DNA from: Anniella stebbinsi
Taxonomy: Eukaryota > Chordata > Lepidosauria > Squamata > Anniellidae
Assembly (NCBI GenBank): GCA_029215795.1
Contig: JARDYH010000002.1
Span: forward strand, 66,007,001 to 66,071,000
Length of the DNA stretch: 64,000 bases
Reading direction: 5' to 3'
The position numbers and the translations under genes were made by a program. Each line of letters opens with the position of its first letter. Position 1 is the first letter of the stretch. The notes beneath the pieces are model-generated. The model made no database searches and had not been told where the DNA came from. It was given only the letters and a program-made list of their open reading frames with translations. This document shows positions 49,101-62,589 of the stretch, piece after piece.

Positions 49101-49804
49101 ACACTTCCCCCCTCCTCTGGGAGTCTCCTTTTTTCCTTGTAGTATTTAATTTTCATTGGTGTATTTCTTATGGTGATTAGCCTACCTTGATCATCCCTTT
49201 AGACAGGACTTTTTGTAAGAAGCCTGTCCCTTTCTGTTGACTAGATGCTCTGTAGGCTTGCTGCTCTAGGGATGCTTATGTGATGGTATAAGCCTCTTCC
49301 AGTCAACTTGGACTAAACAGTGCTGTAAACTACAATGGAAAAACTGCTGTGAAGTATTCCCAGTAGAAATCTTGGAATTCCTTCAAGTGTATTGAGATTT
49401 TGTTAGAAATTGAATTGCCAGTGTAATCCATCTTCCTTGTGAGAAAAGATTCAGATAAAGAGCTAGAGCCTAGCGGCATTAAGTATTAGAACATCCCTTT
49501 AAATCAATAAGCTACAAATCTGGCAGGGCATTCAAGCAATGCCCAGTGCTACACTAAAGTGGGTTTAGTGCTGAAACAGCATTACTAATAGCACAATCCT
49601 AAGCATAGATAAACATGGTGGTGATGCAATATCCTAAATTACACTGGGCCTTGCCTTGTTAAGTTCTACAAAAACGTTTATATTGTATTGACATATGTAA
49701 GAAAGCAGTTTTTCTTCTCTCCTTTTTTTCCAGATGACTTTCCAAACGTAGTTATTGAAGGTGTTCTCCGTGGATTGTTTTATCCTCACCTACAGCCCAG
49801 GTAG
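13756..49804 (+). CDS. SNX24: SNX24 (sorting nexin 24), coding exons 2-7, 5' end outside window
   Basis: This is the span of the spliced coding sequence: 13756-13839, 16478-16582, 42526-42620, 43760-43792, 45433-45497, 49734-49804. It totals 453 nt, or 150 residues plus stop. The human protein is about 169 residues and its first exon encodes about 20, so only that exon is missing and should lie upstream. All six exons have AG/GT borders and compatible phases. The product is a small sorting nexin that is essentially one PX domain, a fold that binds phosphatidylinositol 3-phosphate on early endosomes. Visible PX signatures are R-Y-S-E-F (exon 2), the P-E-I-P-S-K loop and the E-Q-R-R helix (exon 3). 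The C-terminus ends F-Y-P-H-L-Q-P-R, as in mammals. The orthologue call over SNX22 rests on near-identity to remembered human SNX24 and on the PPIC neighbour. Splicing is inferred from sequence only. Confidence 0.95.
14161..14195. repeat. (TC)n microsatellite
   Basis: A TC run with one TTT interruption in SNX24 intron 2. Confidence 0.92.
14630..14720. mobile_element. hAT-like MITE, degenerate
   Basis: Contains 'actacaactcccatcat' followed by 'cagccagcactggccatgat', the core of a palindromic family seen intact at 47056-47180. The ends are too diverged to show a duplication. Confidence 0.5.
16478..16582 (+). CDS. SNX24: SNX24 coding exon 3
   Basis: A 105-nt, phase 0-0 exon of 35 residues, starting [11 protein letters not shown] and ending E-V-Y-L-Q, with donor GTGAGC. 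It carries the proline-containing loop of the PX domain and the E-Q-R-R-H-G-L-E helix, which supplies a second basic residue for phosphoinositide binding. It ends on a codon boundary, so any downstream acceptor in phase 0 could be joined in frame. That matters for the exon-like unit at 37049. Confidence 0.96.
16841..17843. mobile_element. Fold-back element (1.0 kb) with 14-bp target-site duplication
   Basis: 'attgtcaaattata' occurs directly at 16827-16840 and 17844-17857. Inside, about 165 bp at 16876-17040 is repeated inverted at 17674-17843 with high identity; shared blocks include 'cccaaccacctcaaaataca' and 'ttatatttgcgtataactgc'. On the - strand near 17368-17392 is CTGAAGA, a short GC..GC stem, GAAAC and GTT, the same order as the hammerhead-like motif at 198-244. 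There is no ORF of note. It is probably a non-autonomous Penelope-type derivative. Confidence 0.65.
17940..18070 (+). mobile_element. tRNA-headed SINE
   Basis: A-box-like 'gatgtagtgactagg' and a diverged B box 'ggttgtgaactt' are followed by the phrase 'cagctatgaagctcattgg', shared with other SINE copies in the window. Confidence 0.6.
18798..18814. repeat. (AAT)n microsatellite
   Basis: A short AAT run. Confidence 0.85.
19438..19480. repeat. (AAT)n microsatellite
   Basis: About 14 uninterrupted AAT units. Confidence 0.95.
19979..20015. repeat. GGAGC/GGAGT minisatellite
   Basis: Five-base units alternate between GGAGT and GGAGC for about seven copies in a purine-rich stretch. Confidence 0.85.
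20239..20480 (-). mobile_element. LINE 3' end with (TTA)n microsatellite
   Basis: The TTA run at 20259-20304 is followed by 'acccgcctctccctccggat', A-rich sequence and 'gtaggcctgctggaagagat', a typical 3'-end arrangement of the L2-like LINE in this window. Orientation is - strand. Confidence 0.55.
20259..20304. repeat. (TTA)n microsatellite
   Basis: About 15 uninterrupted TTA units adjoining LINE sequence. Confidence 0.95.
20684..20865. mobile_element. MITE with 'ggcctaatccacacc' ends
   Basis: The left end 'ggcctaatccacacc' is inverted at the right end as 'ggtgtggattagacc'. Inner blocks 'atattgcactatgaaagc' and 'ctttcatagtgctatat' also pair. It is related to the element at 6476-6607. Confidence 0.75.
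21045..21155 (-). mobile_element. tRNA-headed SINE
   Basis: On the - strand there is an A-box-like 'tggatagagtattag' and an exact B-box consensus GGTTCAAATCC. The 3' part includes the 'catgaagctcac' phrase shared with the copy at 17940. Confidence 0.7.
21980..22640 (-). mobile_element. L2-like LINE fragment, decayed
   Basis: It shares order and phrases with the copies at 11610 and 57370, such as 'tatgttggatgcattacagt' and 'gggcaccagcacctttat'. No intact frame. Orientation - strand. Confidence 0.55.
23467..23497. repeat. (TA)n microsatellite
   Basis: About 15 TA units. Confidence 0.95.
25420..26130 (-). mobile_element. L2-like LINE fragment, decayed
   Basis: It begins with 'gtatgctgcttttccacttt', continues through A-rich sequence (GA run at 25572-25589), and has 'caagttgcctagggctttaa', a phrase matched at 57650 ('catgccacgtagggctttaa'). 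Orientation - strand, no ORF. Confidence 0.55.
26146..26183. repeat. (AAAT)n microsatellite
   Basis: About nine AAAT units with minor interruptions. Confidence 0.92.
26790..27680. promoter_or_regulatory. Candidate conserved non-coding block A
   Basis: I see no transposon hallmarks here. The block is rich in homeodomain-type cores (TAATTA, TAATTG, CAATTA), for example near 26850, 26990, 27440, 27570 and 27580, and has two CTCGAG E-boxes 21 bases apart (26962, 26983). Such composition is typical of vertebrate developmental enhancers. Function and conservation are inference only. Confidence 0.3.
27715..27800 (+). mobile_element. SINE fragment
   Basis: A B-box-like 'gggttcaattttcc' is followed by 'gtgtgactttgggcaaatct', the tail phrase of tRNA-derived SINEs of this kind. 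Confidence 0.5.
28333..28652. mobile_element. hAT-like palindromic MITE (TAGGGTGACC ends)
   Basis: The ends are 'tagggtgaccatgtgg' and, inverted, 'cagatggtcactcta'. The two halves are near-complete inverted copies, for example 'catcacaacagttaaagctg' against 'cagctttaactgttgtgatg', giving arms of about 150 bp. The same family with a clear duplication is at 40150-40409. Confidence 0.75.
28784..28915. mobile_element. Partial hAT-like MITE
   Basis: 'ggtgaccatatggaaaggag' plus 'gttttaactgttgtgatgaa' identify a truncated copy of the TAGGGTGACC family. Confidence 0.65.
29017..29061. repeat. Perfect 19-bp hairpin with 7-nt loop
   Basis: 'tttgaacatgttcaactgt' (29017-29035) and its exact reverse complement (29043-29061) flank the loop 'aaaaatc'. 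It lies inside the 1.43-kb TIR element. Confidence 0.85.
31060..33440. promoter_or_regulatory. Candidate conserved non-coding block B
   Basis: 2.4 kb without recognised repeats and of high sequence complexity, for example 'gctgcctgacgttggccttt' near 31200 and 'gatgattaatcaacatttgc' near 32480. Unrepetitive DNA of this length is unusual in this window. Enhancer function is inference and could not be tested here. Confidence 0.25.
34748..34830. mobile_element. Short MITE (cctgttcagac ends)
   Basis: 'cctgttcagacgacatgct' and 'agcatgttgtctgaacagg' are inverted ends of an 83-bp element. No exact duplication is visible. Confidence 0.75.
34850..34950. mobile_element. hAT-like MITE, degenerate
   Basis: 'gtagccctctgggttttgga' and a later 'gatggctggggtagatgaga' match the order of the palindromic family intact at 47056-47180. 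Confidence 0.5.
35074..35356. mobile_element. MITE with internal 18-bp tandem array
   Basis: 'agttcacacataacaac' at the left is loosely inverted at the right as 'gttgtcattatgtgct'. Between them 35111-35182 holds about four 18-19 bp units built on 'aatcatgggttgttgtc'. Confidence 0.6.
36719..36952. mobile_element. hAT-like MITE (cagtggctc ends)
   Basis: 'cagtggctcaattcggatga' is inverted at the right end as 'tcgtctgaattgagccactg'. An internal block with 'gatgacacaatagtcaa' also repeats. It lies just upstream of the exon-like unit at 37049. No exact duplication is left. Confidence 0.75.
37049..37333 (+). CDS. Unrecognised exon-like ORF in SNX24 intron 3 (candidate alternative last exon)
   Basis: A pyrimidine-rich tract ending CTTCTTCTCTGTAG (37035-37048) is followed by 94 codons with no stop, then TAG at 37331-37333. 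In frame the acceptor's own TAG precedes the first codon, so the frame opens exactly at the splice site. Splicing from SNX24 exon 3 (phase 0) would keep this frame. The peptide begins [16 protein letters not shown] and includes [12 protein letters not shown]. It is not low-complexity and I do not recognise a family. AATAAA follows at 37491. It could be an alternative C-terminus of SNX24, an exon of a nested gene, or chance. An internal donor (GTGAGA at 37260) is also possible. Confidence 0.35.
   Translation, partial: LLEQLHFEHFGGFCEEAISHGETKSSILTFSPYELSDGTSPIQATELVQEKAEKYVQLLTCIQETFYKEICEKWVTTFNLLCFHSLTPFLFYSQ
37491..37496 (+). terminator. Candidate poly(A) signal after the intronic exon-like ORF
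   Basis: AATAAA lies about 160 nt after the stop at 37333, followed by GT-rich sequence (cgtgtattactgtgctatgt) and then a G14 run. The arrangement fits a terminal exon. The motif alone is weak evidence because the region is AT-rich. Confidence 0.3.
37524..37537. repeat. G14 homopolymer
   Basis: Fourteen consecutive G on the + strand, just after the candidate poly(A) signal at 37491. Confidence 0.95.
39840..39955. mobile_element. hAT-like MITE (ccagatgttttgg core)
   Basis: 'ccctccagatgttttggcct' at the left and 'gtcaaaacatctgg' at the right are inverted. The right end is truncated. Confidence 0.6.
40150..40409. mobile_element. hAT MITE with 8-bp target-site duplication
   Basis: The duplication 'gtattggg' is exact at 40142-40149 and 40410-40417. 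The ends are 'taggctgaccatatgaaaag' and its exact inverse. An internal copy of the end motif ('agagtgaccatatacaaaag') at the centre suggests a head-to-head dimer. Eight-base duplications and TAG-starting ends are features of the hAT superfamily. No transposase. Confidence 0.88.
41725..41800. repeat. ATC/AAT-rich simple repeat
   Basis: An ATC run (about 41726-41745) passes into degenerate AAT/ATT units. Confidence 0.85.
41825..41955 (-). mobile_element. tRNA-headed SINE
   Basis: The - strand has 'ggacagagtagtggactttg' (A-box region) and an exact B box GGTTCAAATCC. Confidence 0.7.
42526..42620 (+). CDS. SNX24: SNX24 coding exon 4
   Basis: A 95-nt exon entering in phase 0 and leaving two bases (GG) of a split glycine codon. 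It encodes [10 protein letters not shown], then [13 protein letters not shown] and S-L-P-K-A-E-S-C. Human SNX24 begins this stretch A-V-I-L and has N-V-R-H-L, so the differences are conservative. It is the end of the PX fold. The donor is a consensus GTAAGT. Confidence 0.95.
42621..43759 (+). other. SNX24: SNX24 intron 4
   Basis: A 1.1-kb intron with a long GA microsatellite at 43050-43095 and a single hAT-like end motif (caggggtgggcag) near 43369. I see no gene in it. Confidence 0.75.
43050..43095. repeat. (GA)n microsatellite
   Basis: About 22 uninterrupted GA units in SNX24 intron 4. Confidence 0.95.
43760..43792 (+). CDS. SNX24: SNX24 coding exon 5 (33-nt microexon)
   Basis: A 33-nt exon that completes glycine (GG|T), encodes [10 protein letters not shown] and leaves AG for a split serine. 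The acceptor is ATACTGCAG and the donor GTAAGC. It matches the acidic segment that follows the PX domain in human SNX24 (S-F-D-E-T-E-S-E-E). The short exon is supported by matching phases on both sides. Confidence 0.93.
44059..44200. mobile_element. Palindromic MITE (ttggatcca ends)
   Basis: 'ttgaaatcaatgggttggat' at the left and 'aatctggatccaattc' at the right, with inner 'atcaatgggac' and 'tccattgatttcagtggg', form an inverted structure. Confidence 0.6.
44720..44900. repeat. Two copies of short repeat with 'aagtccc' core
   Basis: 'gtgcaatcctatagcc' with 'gtctcagtggacgcataaga', and then 'gctgcaatcctatgggaata' with 'caataggacttacacat', are successive degenerate copies of the repeat at 5001. 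Confidence 0.55.
45433..45497 (+). CDS. SNX24: SNX24 coding exon 6
   Basis: A 65-nt exon. It completes the split serine, then encodes [15 protein letters not shown] and V-L-P-G-A-N, leaving G of the next codon. The acceptor is CCTTTCTAG and the donor GTAATC (weaker than consensus). Human reads V-L-P-A-A-S before D-F-P. This protein appears one residue longer here (G-A-N-D-D-F-P), so the exact donor is slightly less certain than the others. Confidence 0.93.
47056..47180. mobile_element. hAT MITE with 8-bp target-site duplication
   Basis: 'atctattc' is exact at 47048-47055 and 47181-47188. The element begins CAGTCTTC and ends GAAGACTG. Inner blocks 'gttagactaccaactcc' and 'ggagttgtagtccaac' pair. 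It is the best-preserved member of the family whose worn copies are at 14630, 34850 and 63275. Confidence 0.9.
47639..47936. mobile_element. CpG-rich inverted-end element
   Basis: The left end 'cctctacaag...gcgcaaatcgggcg' is mirrored by 'cgggcgcaaaagcg...cttgtagagg'. I count about 30 CpG in roughly 300 bp, against very few in the flanks, with repeated 'ttatgcgcat' motifs. Another 'cctctacaag' lies 50 bp upstream (47590). No ORF of note and no clear duplication. The intact CpGs suggest recent insertion or protection from methylation. Confidence 0.6.
47941..48243. mobile_element. MITE adjacent to the CpG-rich element
   Basis: 'ttgacacagtccgcacgttc' at the left and 'tgtgcgaattgggtca' at the right are inverted. 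Inner 'caacccatgaattgttg' and 'cctatgaattattgtta' also pair. It is related in style to 35074-35356. Confidence 0.55.
49734..49804 (+). CDS. SNX24: SNX24 coding exon 7 (terminal)
   Basis: The coding part is 71 nt. It completes an aspartate codon, then encodes [22 protein letters not shown] and ends at TAG 49802-49804. The C-terminal peptide is almost identical to human SNX24, which fixes both gene identity and the stop. Confidence 0.96.
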
Positions 49805-50570
49805 AAAATGGACTTGGAAGGATAGTAACTAAAGTAAATCCCTTGATCTAGGCTTTTAGTAAAACTCCAAACCATGGAATGTGACAAGTCGAAAGATGGA
49901 ACCTTTTCCCTTTTTAAATTAATTCAGTGTATCACTAACATTGCTGCTTAAAAAATATGAATGGAGAAAATGCTATTCTGTTGAATCAATTTACCAAACT
50001 CTAAATATTTAAACCTTAAAATAGCTGACATTCATATGCTGAACTACACTAACAACATGTACTTGACATCATGTACTTGATTTTTTTTAATCAATGACTA
50101 CACTAAGCTTTTCATTTCACTGTAGTATCCACTGCTGGCAGTGGATACACAGGATATTCTAGCACATGTGAGACTGAAAAATTCAAATGTTAAGAAAATC
50201 ACTGGCAAAACTGGAAATGCTATATAAGCTTATTGTATCAGTATTTCTGATGCGATGTCATATCATGTTCACATTATCTTAGGAAGGGAGAAAAATGTTT
50301 ATATGCTTGAAATTCGGCTCAAATGTAGCTTTAATTTACTTCAGTACCCTGGCCACAATCCTTGTGCTTCCAGACAACACTATGCTTGTTTAGCATAACT
50401 TTCCCATGTTAATGAACCTATATCACTCTGCAACAGAAACAAACAGGAACATGATTAGTAACAATAATCAACTAATCAATGCTCACAGGTCAATTAGCAA
50501 AATGAACATATGCATATGTTTTGCAAGATGTTGGAATCCAAAATAAAAACATTTAACATTACACAGCATT
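49805..50570 (+). other. SNX24: SNX24 3' UTR (inferred)
   Basis: AT-rich sequence from the SNX24 stop to the first AATAAA. I see no other AATAAA or ATTAAA between the stop and 50542, so a 3' UTR of roughly 760 nt is the simplest reading. The true cleavage site is not determined. Confidence 0.6.
50542..50547 (+). terminator. SNX24: SNX24 candidate poly(A) signal
   Basis: AATAAA lies about 740 nt after the SNX24 stop. A T/GT-rich stretch (tgttagtgttttt) follows at about 50571-50583, as expected for a downstream cleavage element. This is inference from motif and spacing. Confidence 0.6.
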
Positions 50571-50944
50571 TGTTAGTGTTTTTCACTTGTACTGATTTCT
50601 GGTCAAATTGGAGCCTTCCCATTCATCTTAACCTTTACATTATCAACTCATCATTACTTGGATTATGAGGGTTCAGATAAGATTTTGATGCGGTTATTCT
50701 TTTTTCATATCAAAGTTGCAAACCAAAAACATGCCTTTAGGAGGCTGTAATACAAATTATATTAAACAGTAGGGCAAGTCCCCATGTCAGAATAATCTGG
50801 TTCTTCCATTTTCTGCCTGCTTTCCCGGAGCTATATCGACAAAGAGTAAATGAACTCACTCCATCCTTTTCCGTGGTATTTACTACTGTATTGAATTATG
50901 GTTGAGTGTATGGGTTTAAATGAGAACACATTTCGGTTTTCCAT

Positions 50945-51160
50945 CTAGGTCAGGGGTCCAGAACCTCAGGACCAAGTCCTCCTGGGGCCCCAATCCGGCC
51001 TTCCAGTGTTCCCTAAATGATCACGATTCCTTCCCCCAAATGTTTGTGGTTTGCTGGCTTTTGTGCAATTTTTCCATCCTTCTAAAAAGTTGAAACTGGC
51101 AGTAAGAGTTTTAAGCTAAAATACGTTTAATATTTTTTATTATTATTATTGGCCCAAAGA
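50945..51160. mobile_element. hAT-like fragment
   Basis: 'caggggtccagaacctcagg' resembles the end of the element at 58468, and the interiors share 'ttgctggcttttgtgcaatt'/'ttactggcttttgcatgg' and 'taagctaaaatacg'/'tatgctaaaatatg'. The right end is missing. Confidence 0.6.
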
Positions 51161-51319
51161 ATGAATACACTTTTTTACATCTTTAAAAGCTAGTTGATCA
51201 GGAATATTTGTTACTGATGCCTGGAAAAACAGGGTAATGATTTTAGAAAGAAATAATTTATTTCAGAAAAAGCTTAATCTCTACTATGAAGCAGAAAGTA
51301 TGTGTGTGTCACATATGTC

Positions 51320-53170
51320 CGGAAATGTTTACCCACTTCCAGATGAGTTAGAAACTTGGCAAGGTGATACAGTGGTAGGTCTAGCTGTACAACGTACCAG
51401 AAAAATCTAAAAACATGAATTTGGGGTGTTTAAATATTTTTTAAAGAATTTAATAAAAACCTAGGTTTATACCTATAACTCAACTCCCAACATGCCTCGG
51501 GTGGAACTCCCAGCATGCCTTGGGCAGGAGGCCAGACTTACTGGCCTTTGGCAACCATTATGAGTGCAAAGGTTGGTGGCTGCTGCATGTCATTTACAAT
51601 CCCAACTCCTAAGGTTGGTCTCGAACAATCAACCCAATTCCACATAAAAGGAAACAACCCACATAAATGGGCTGCATCCATTTGCAGTGCCTCCTCCCAC
51701 CCTCTGTGTGATTTTAAAATGTAACTAGATACAACAACATGAATATGAGGGGCCAAACATGCTCAAAGGCACTCCGTCCTGATATCGGTTTTCTCAGAAT
51801 CTGGGGTAAGTAAGTGTGTAGCCTTTGCCCTTAAGAGGGAGGAAGGGGAGGCACTCTGCGCATGCCCAGAAACAGACCTGACAAGGGGTAAAGTGCCCAG
51901 CCCAGCCCTTCAGTACAGGCTCCAGATGGAGCACTTGGTGGGTGAGAGGCACAGTCCCAGCAGGATTGGCCAGAGCTGGGTGCGTCCACTGATAGCCACT
52001 TACCTCCCCTCCTTGGTGATGCTAATCCTCAATGCTCTATCGAGGAGCAGACTCTGCCACATGAGGATGTTTCAGAGGATGCCAGCACCTGCGGGCTGCC
52101 AAAGGCATGCTGGGAGGGGTAGCACTGGCATGTAGAGTGGCTGATTTAAAATAAAGTATGGGTGAGCAAACCCTGACCTTTCACTAACTATCTTTGTTCT
52201 CCTACCTGATTTTCTCCAACTTACACTAACCCTGCCCACCATTCCATTCTAGCCTCAGCTATATCAGTCAATCCTCCATTGACTCTTCTGTCTCAATGGT
52301 ATAGTCAGGCTTTTACATAAAAAACAAACTTTATTCAGAAATCCACAAGCAGGGTGCCACAACCAAGAAGGCCTGCTCTCCAGTTGTCTTCCACTACATC
52401 TCTGATGGTGTTCAAAGATTAACACGATATTCAGGGACCTAGTCTTATGCCTACAACTTCCAGCATGCTTTGGACAGGAGGGAAGATTTATCAGGCTTTG
52501 GCAGCCATTATCTGGTAGTGGCTCGCCCTCTTGCGCCTGAAGGGAGAGCGGCTGGGGCCAGCTGCCTCAATTGCTATGCCCCATCAGGAGCAGGCCCGTT
52601 GCCAACGGCAACCAAGCGAACCAATAGCCAGCCAGCTCCCTCATGCCCTACCTATGAGCACCGATTGCACAGTGTAGTGTGGACTGGCTCAGCCAGACTT
52701 CACACCCCATAAGCTTCAGCAGCAGGACTCCCATTGGGCAAGTCGCCCACCACAGCAAAAGACGTGCTGGGAGTTATAGTTTTTGTTTTCTATAGTAACA
52801 AGAAAAATTATGGCGACAGCTTCAAGGCAGCCCTGGCCATGCATTGAAGATGAGAGAGGGCAGCGGGGGAGGGGGGAAACTAATTTGTTTTAAAGTTCCC
52901 TCACAGGCCTAGAGCTGGCCTTCCTGGAAGGGTTGTCATGAGGGTGAGAGAGGGAGAAAAAAGAAATGAATTTAATTTGTTTAAAGGTTAACTCAGGCTT
53001 AGCACCGGCCTGCTACTTTAAGATGATTATCTCGTAGACATATATTTTAAGGGGCCCAAGCAACGCCGATTAGAAACTTGAAATATGGCATGCTGATAGG
53101 TCTGGCTGTGCAATGTACCAGAAAAACCTAAAAACATGAAATTTTGGATTTTAAGTATTTTATGTCAGAT
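51320..53170. repeat. Direct-repeat-bounded, unclassified repetitive region
   Basis: 51348-51420 and 53070-53145 are direct copies (for example 'aacatgaatttggg' and 'aacatgaaattttgg'; 'gtaccagaaaaatctaaaaa' and 'gtaccagaaaaacctaaaaa'). Inside, 'cagcatgccttgggcaggag' (51512) recurs as 'cagcatgctttggacaggag' (52462). No ORF of a known retroelement is seen. It fills most of the spacer between SNX24 and PPIC. Confidence 0.5.
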
Positions 53171-53670
53171 AAAAGGGCCAAGTCACCAGTGGCCTTCAGC
53201 ATCCTGGCTGTCTTCCAAAACCTGTTAAATGTAGATATTATATAGTAAATTATGCCAATAAAGTATTCTGTGTTCTGGCTACTTTCCTTTTTTCATAATA
53301 ATAACTTCACAGCACATGCATACAACAGTTCCTCATATCCACTGAGATCTGCTTCCCTACTATATGTCATTCAGATATCTGGGCAATGCCAGGTCTATTT
53401 TGAAAACATATTTTTAGGTTTGCATCTTTTTTAGCTGGTAGAAAGGGTGTTGTGTGTCCTGATTGTTCTTGAAGTTTAGACGGCTGCTCCGGCCAAGGCA
53501 TGATGGGGGAGGTGTAGGCATTTCAGGTAAAACAAAAAATGTGATTGATCATGAAGCTCTAATTTAAAATACAGTTCTTATTAACACAATTTTCCATTGA
53601 TTCTAACAAAACAATTTACAAACTCAACCAAACAAACGAACAACCTAACGATGAATAAGTTGCAGAGAAA

Positions 53671-53676
53671 TTTATT
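53671..53676 (-). terminator. PPIC: Candidate PPIC poly(A) signal
   Basis: TTTATT on the + strand reads AATAAA on the PPIC strand, about 860 nt after the stop. It is the first such motif I find downstream of the stop, but a repeat fragment (53760-53880) lies between them, so the real 3' end could differ. Confidence 0.35.
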
Positions 53677-53739
53677 ATGTATCAAATAAATGTCATAAAC
53701 ATTATTCACGGAACCAAACAACACCAGGCATATCAGCTA

Positions 53740-53890
53740 GCGTCTATATAAAATATCACGGCAAAGAAAGGAGAGAAGCCGGTTCTCAGAATGTTAAGAT
53801 CTTGGCATTTTGAGAACCTGCTTCTCTCCTTTTTTTGCCCTGAGTTGGATGTTCTCCTATTTTTGGCTTTTTATATAAAATATCAATACA
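53740..53890 (+). repeat. Copy of the 'gagaacctgcttctctcc' repeat
   Basis: 'gagttggatgttctcctatt' with the preceding 'tttgagaacctgcttctctc' matches 'gacttggatgctctcctcct' and 'cctgagaacttgttttgccc' at 265-325, so the same repeat abuts the fold-back element at the window start. Confidence 0.5.
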
Positions 53891-54530
53891 TATACATCAG
53901 TGAGTAAACAAGTTATTTGAATTGGTAACATAATATAGTTGTAACAGTAATATGTTAACAGCTTGCATTTGAAACTCATATGCCATAGGAAATTAATATG
54001 TCTGTAATTTGTGCAAGAAATGCAATTTGATTGGAAAGAAGATTTAAATATTCTTGATGTTGGGAAAGTTGCTGTGTCATTTTCCTAAAGTAGATAGATA
54101 CAGCATTTCTTCTTTTTCCACCTGCATCGTCCAAAAATTAAGAAAGCAGCACCTTATGTGGCTTTAGAAGAGCTCGTTGAATAATAATCCATTTCCTATT
54201 CAAAGTGAACTACTGTAGCATATTCAGTGTTTCTAGTCGGAGAAATACTGAGTATATGACCAAAAAGTGAGATGGAGCTGTCAATAATTTTGGTAAAAAA
54301 GTAATTTATAAATCATAAAAAGAACAGGAAAAACCCTATTTTTCAATTACTTAAAGCAATACAAATTCAATGTTTTTATATAAAACTATCCCTCCCAGGA
54401 GAAGGGCAGCAGCATAGTCATTATTGTTTCACGATTTAGTATCCAGGTATTTCAGCGCTACCTGTGAGTTTACCACATTTCCTTTCAAAAGTACTGCAAA
54501 ACCATTGCATGTCTTCTGCTCACGTTGTTG

Positions 54531-60625
<6,095 letters not shown>

Positions 60626-62546
60626 CTGGAAATTTTCAGAAATAAAAGTGAATCACTGCAAGTATGATAAAACATCATTTAGCTAAAACAAATTTTGAAA
60701 AATTAATCAGTTGGAATCCAAAGGTGCCCTTCCATTCATGGAAGGAGACTTCCTTTGAACATAAGGGCCTTTGGACCAGTCGAGGCTGCCATGAACTGAA
60801 GGGGAGGGAGGCCATTTTTGCCAATTCCCTCTACAGCCTGTGTCACCTCTCATGCTATTCTCCCAATCTTCTGGATCATGTTTACAAAAACGCATTGACA
60901 AAATTCACCTTCCTTCTTCCAATTATGGCTACCTCCGCTTAACTTTCAAAGTGTATAATACATAATGAAACTATGTTTAATCAGGAATATAAGTGTACAT
61001 GTGAGACCTATAACACAGCGTTGCCTTGTCTCCTCTCTTCCTGATGATTACAATTTTCCGGGATCAAATGGATATGTCTTTTCACAGGACCACATTAATC
61101 ATGTTTTAGAGAGTGGTACAAGTTTAAGTCCCCAATACCCATGAGATTTTTTTAATCATTATTAAAAACTGAAATCAGAATATTTGAGTAAAGTTGCACT
61201 GCTAGACTGCTGTAGGCTTTCACGTTTCTGGATTTTATACAGATGCTTATTTTTTGTTGGGACTCACCTACTCAAACGCAGACACACATACCATGGCCCT
61301 AGGAAAGATCAGAGTATCTGCACCTGCTGCTAGTAATTAAAACACAATAGTAAGTGACATGTTTAGTTTCACATCTAGTCTGGCCCTAGCACACACACCA
61401 GCAGCTCTTTCTCCAACCACGTAATAGTTAAGGTAGACATACACTTCTTATTATTTTACCCTATTCAGGTCTCCAAGTTCTACCAATCTCTTTTTTCCTT
61501 TTCTTCCACGTTTATCTGACCCAGCTGTTTTATCAATTCCAACATTAAAGAATTTTTTAATGAGGCACCAGTTTATTATGTAATAAAGCAACATTCCAAC
61601 GGTGTGATAGCAATGAAATATTCCACGTTGCTGTCATTTCCCCCCCCAATTTATTCTACACATTTCTGAGATTTAAAAAATTATTTATAAAAGGATGCCC
61701 AGTTCTGAATTCAAGCTTTAGTGATTGCCTATTGCCTTGAAAACAAAACACAGAGGAATATTAAATTGAGATTAATGTGCTGTGTTAATTGATACCAGAA
61801 TGTCAATCTTTTACTGCATGTAAAGACACGATTTATACCAGGCTGATCTCATAGTACCTGCTCTCCAAAGCACTTCTTCAAGAATAGATGTCAGGAGAAC
61901 AGAACACGAAGGAGAGGTGGCAAAGCACTGAGATGATCCAGCTCTCAGGACAAAAAAAAAACCTCTTTCAGAACAAGGGGTCAGAGGTAGGGGCCCTTGA
62001 GCTCACAAACACAGATGGTTAAATACTGCCAAATTGATTGCATATGCTACAAACCAGACACAAACATTAAGTTATATTAGAAAGAAGCATAAATATATCC
62101 ATTAATCTTTTCATGCTTTTTCTCTTAAATGCCATTTAAAAGGAAAAATCTGGGTTACTCATCAATTGGTACTGATCCGATGCCTGTTGAAACTCCCTAT
62201 TTATTATAATGGCTACTTCTATAAGGGAATTAAAATCCATCCCAAGGTCTGTAGATTGTCAAATGCTAGAACACACCTGGCTTTCGCTCTCTTTCACTCT
62301 AACTAAACTATCTGAGGAACAGCTGTATACAGGATTTCTATATGAAATCCAAAATATATTCCAGTTGTGTAGCGTAAACATCCATAAATCTGAACAGAAT
62401 GTGCACATTTACAGAATCAACACGCATACACACAACATTTGATATTTAGATGAATAAATAATGCTTTGATGCAAAAATAATGCCAGGAGTAGACATTCCA
62501 ATGAATAAGAAGCTACTGCAGGTATCTTTGTCCTCTTTTCCTGGTA

Positions 62547-62550
<4 letters not shown>

Positions 62551-62580
<30 letters not shown>
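62551..62580. repeat. (AG)n microsatellite
   Basis: About 15 AG units. Confidence 0.95.
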
Positions 62581-62583
<3 letters not shown>

Positions 62584-62589
62584 CTACTA

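Larger units (their letters stand above)
45498..49733 (+). other. SNX24: SNX24 intron 6
   Basis: A 4.2-kb intron. It holds a hAT MITE with 8-bp duplication (47056-47180), a CpG-rich palindromic element (47639-47936) and an adjacent MITE (47941-48243). At about 48300-48370 is LINE 3'-end debris with the phrase 'accgcccaatagcc'. The acceptor tract is strongly pyrimidine-rich (CTCCTTTTTTTCCAG). Confidence 0.8.
50575..53670. other. Spacer between the convergent SNX24 and PPIC 3' ends
   Basis: About 3 kb from the presumed SNX24 cleavage site to the presumed PPIC poly(A) signal. It is occupied mainly by the hAT-like fragment at 50945 and the direct-repeat region at 51320-53170. No gene is supported. 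Confidence 0.6.
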
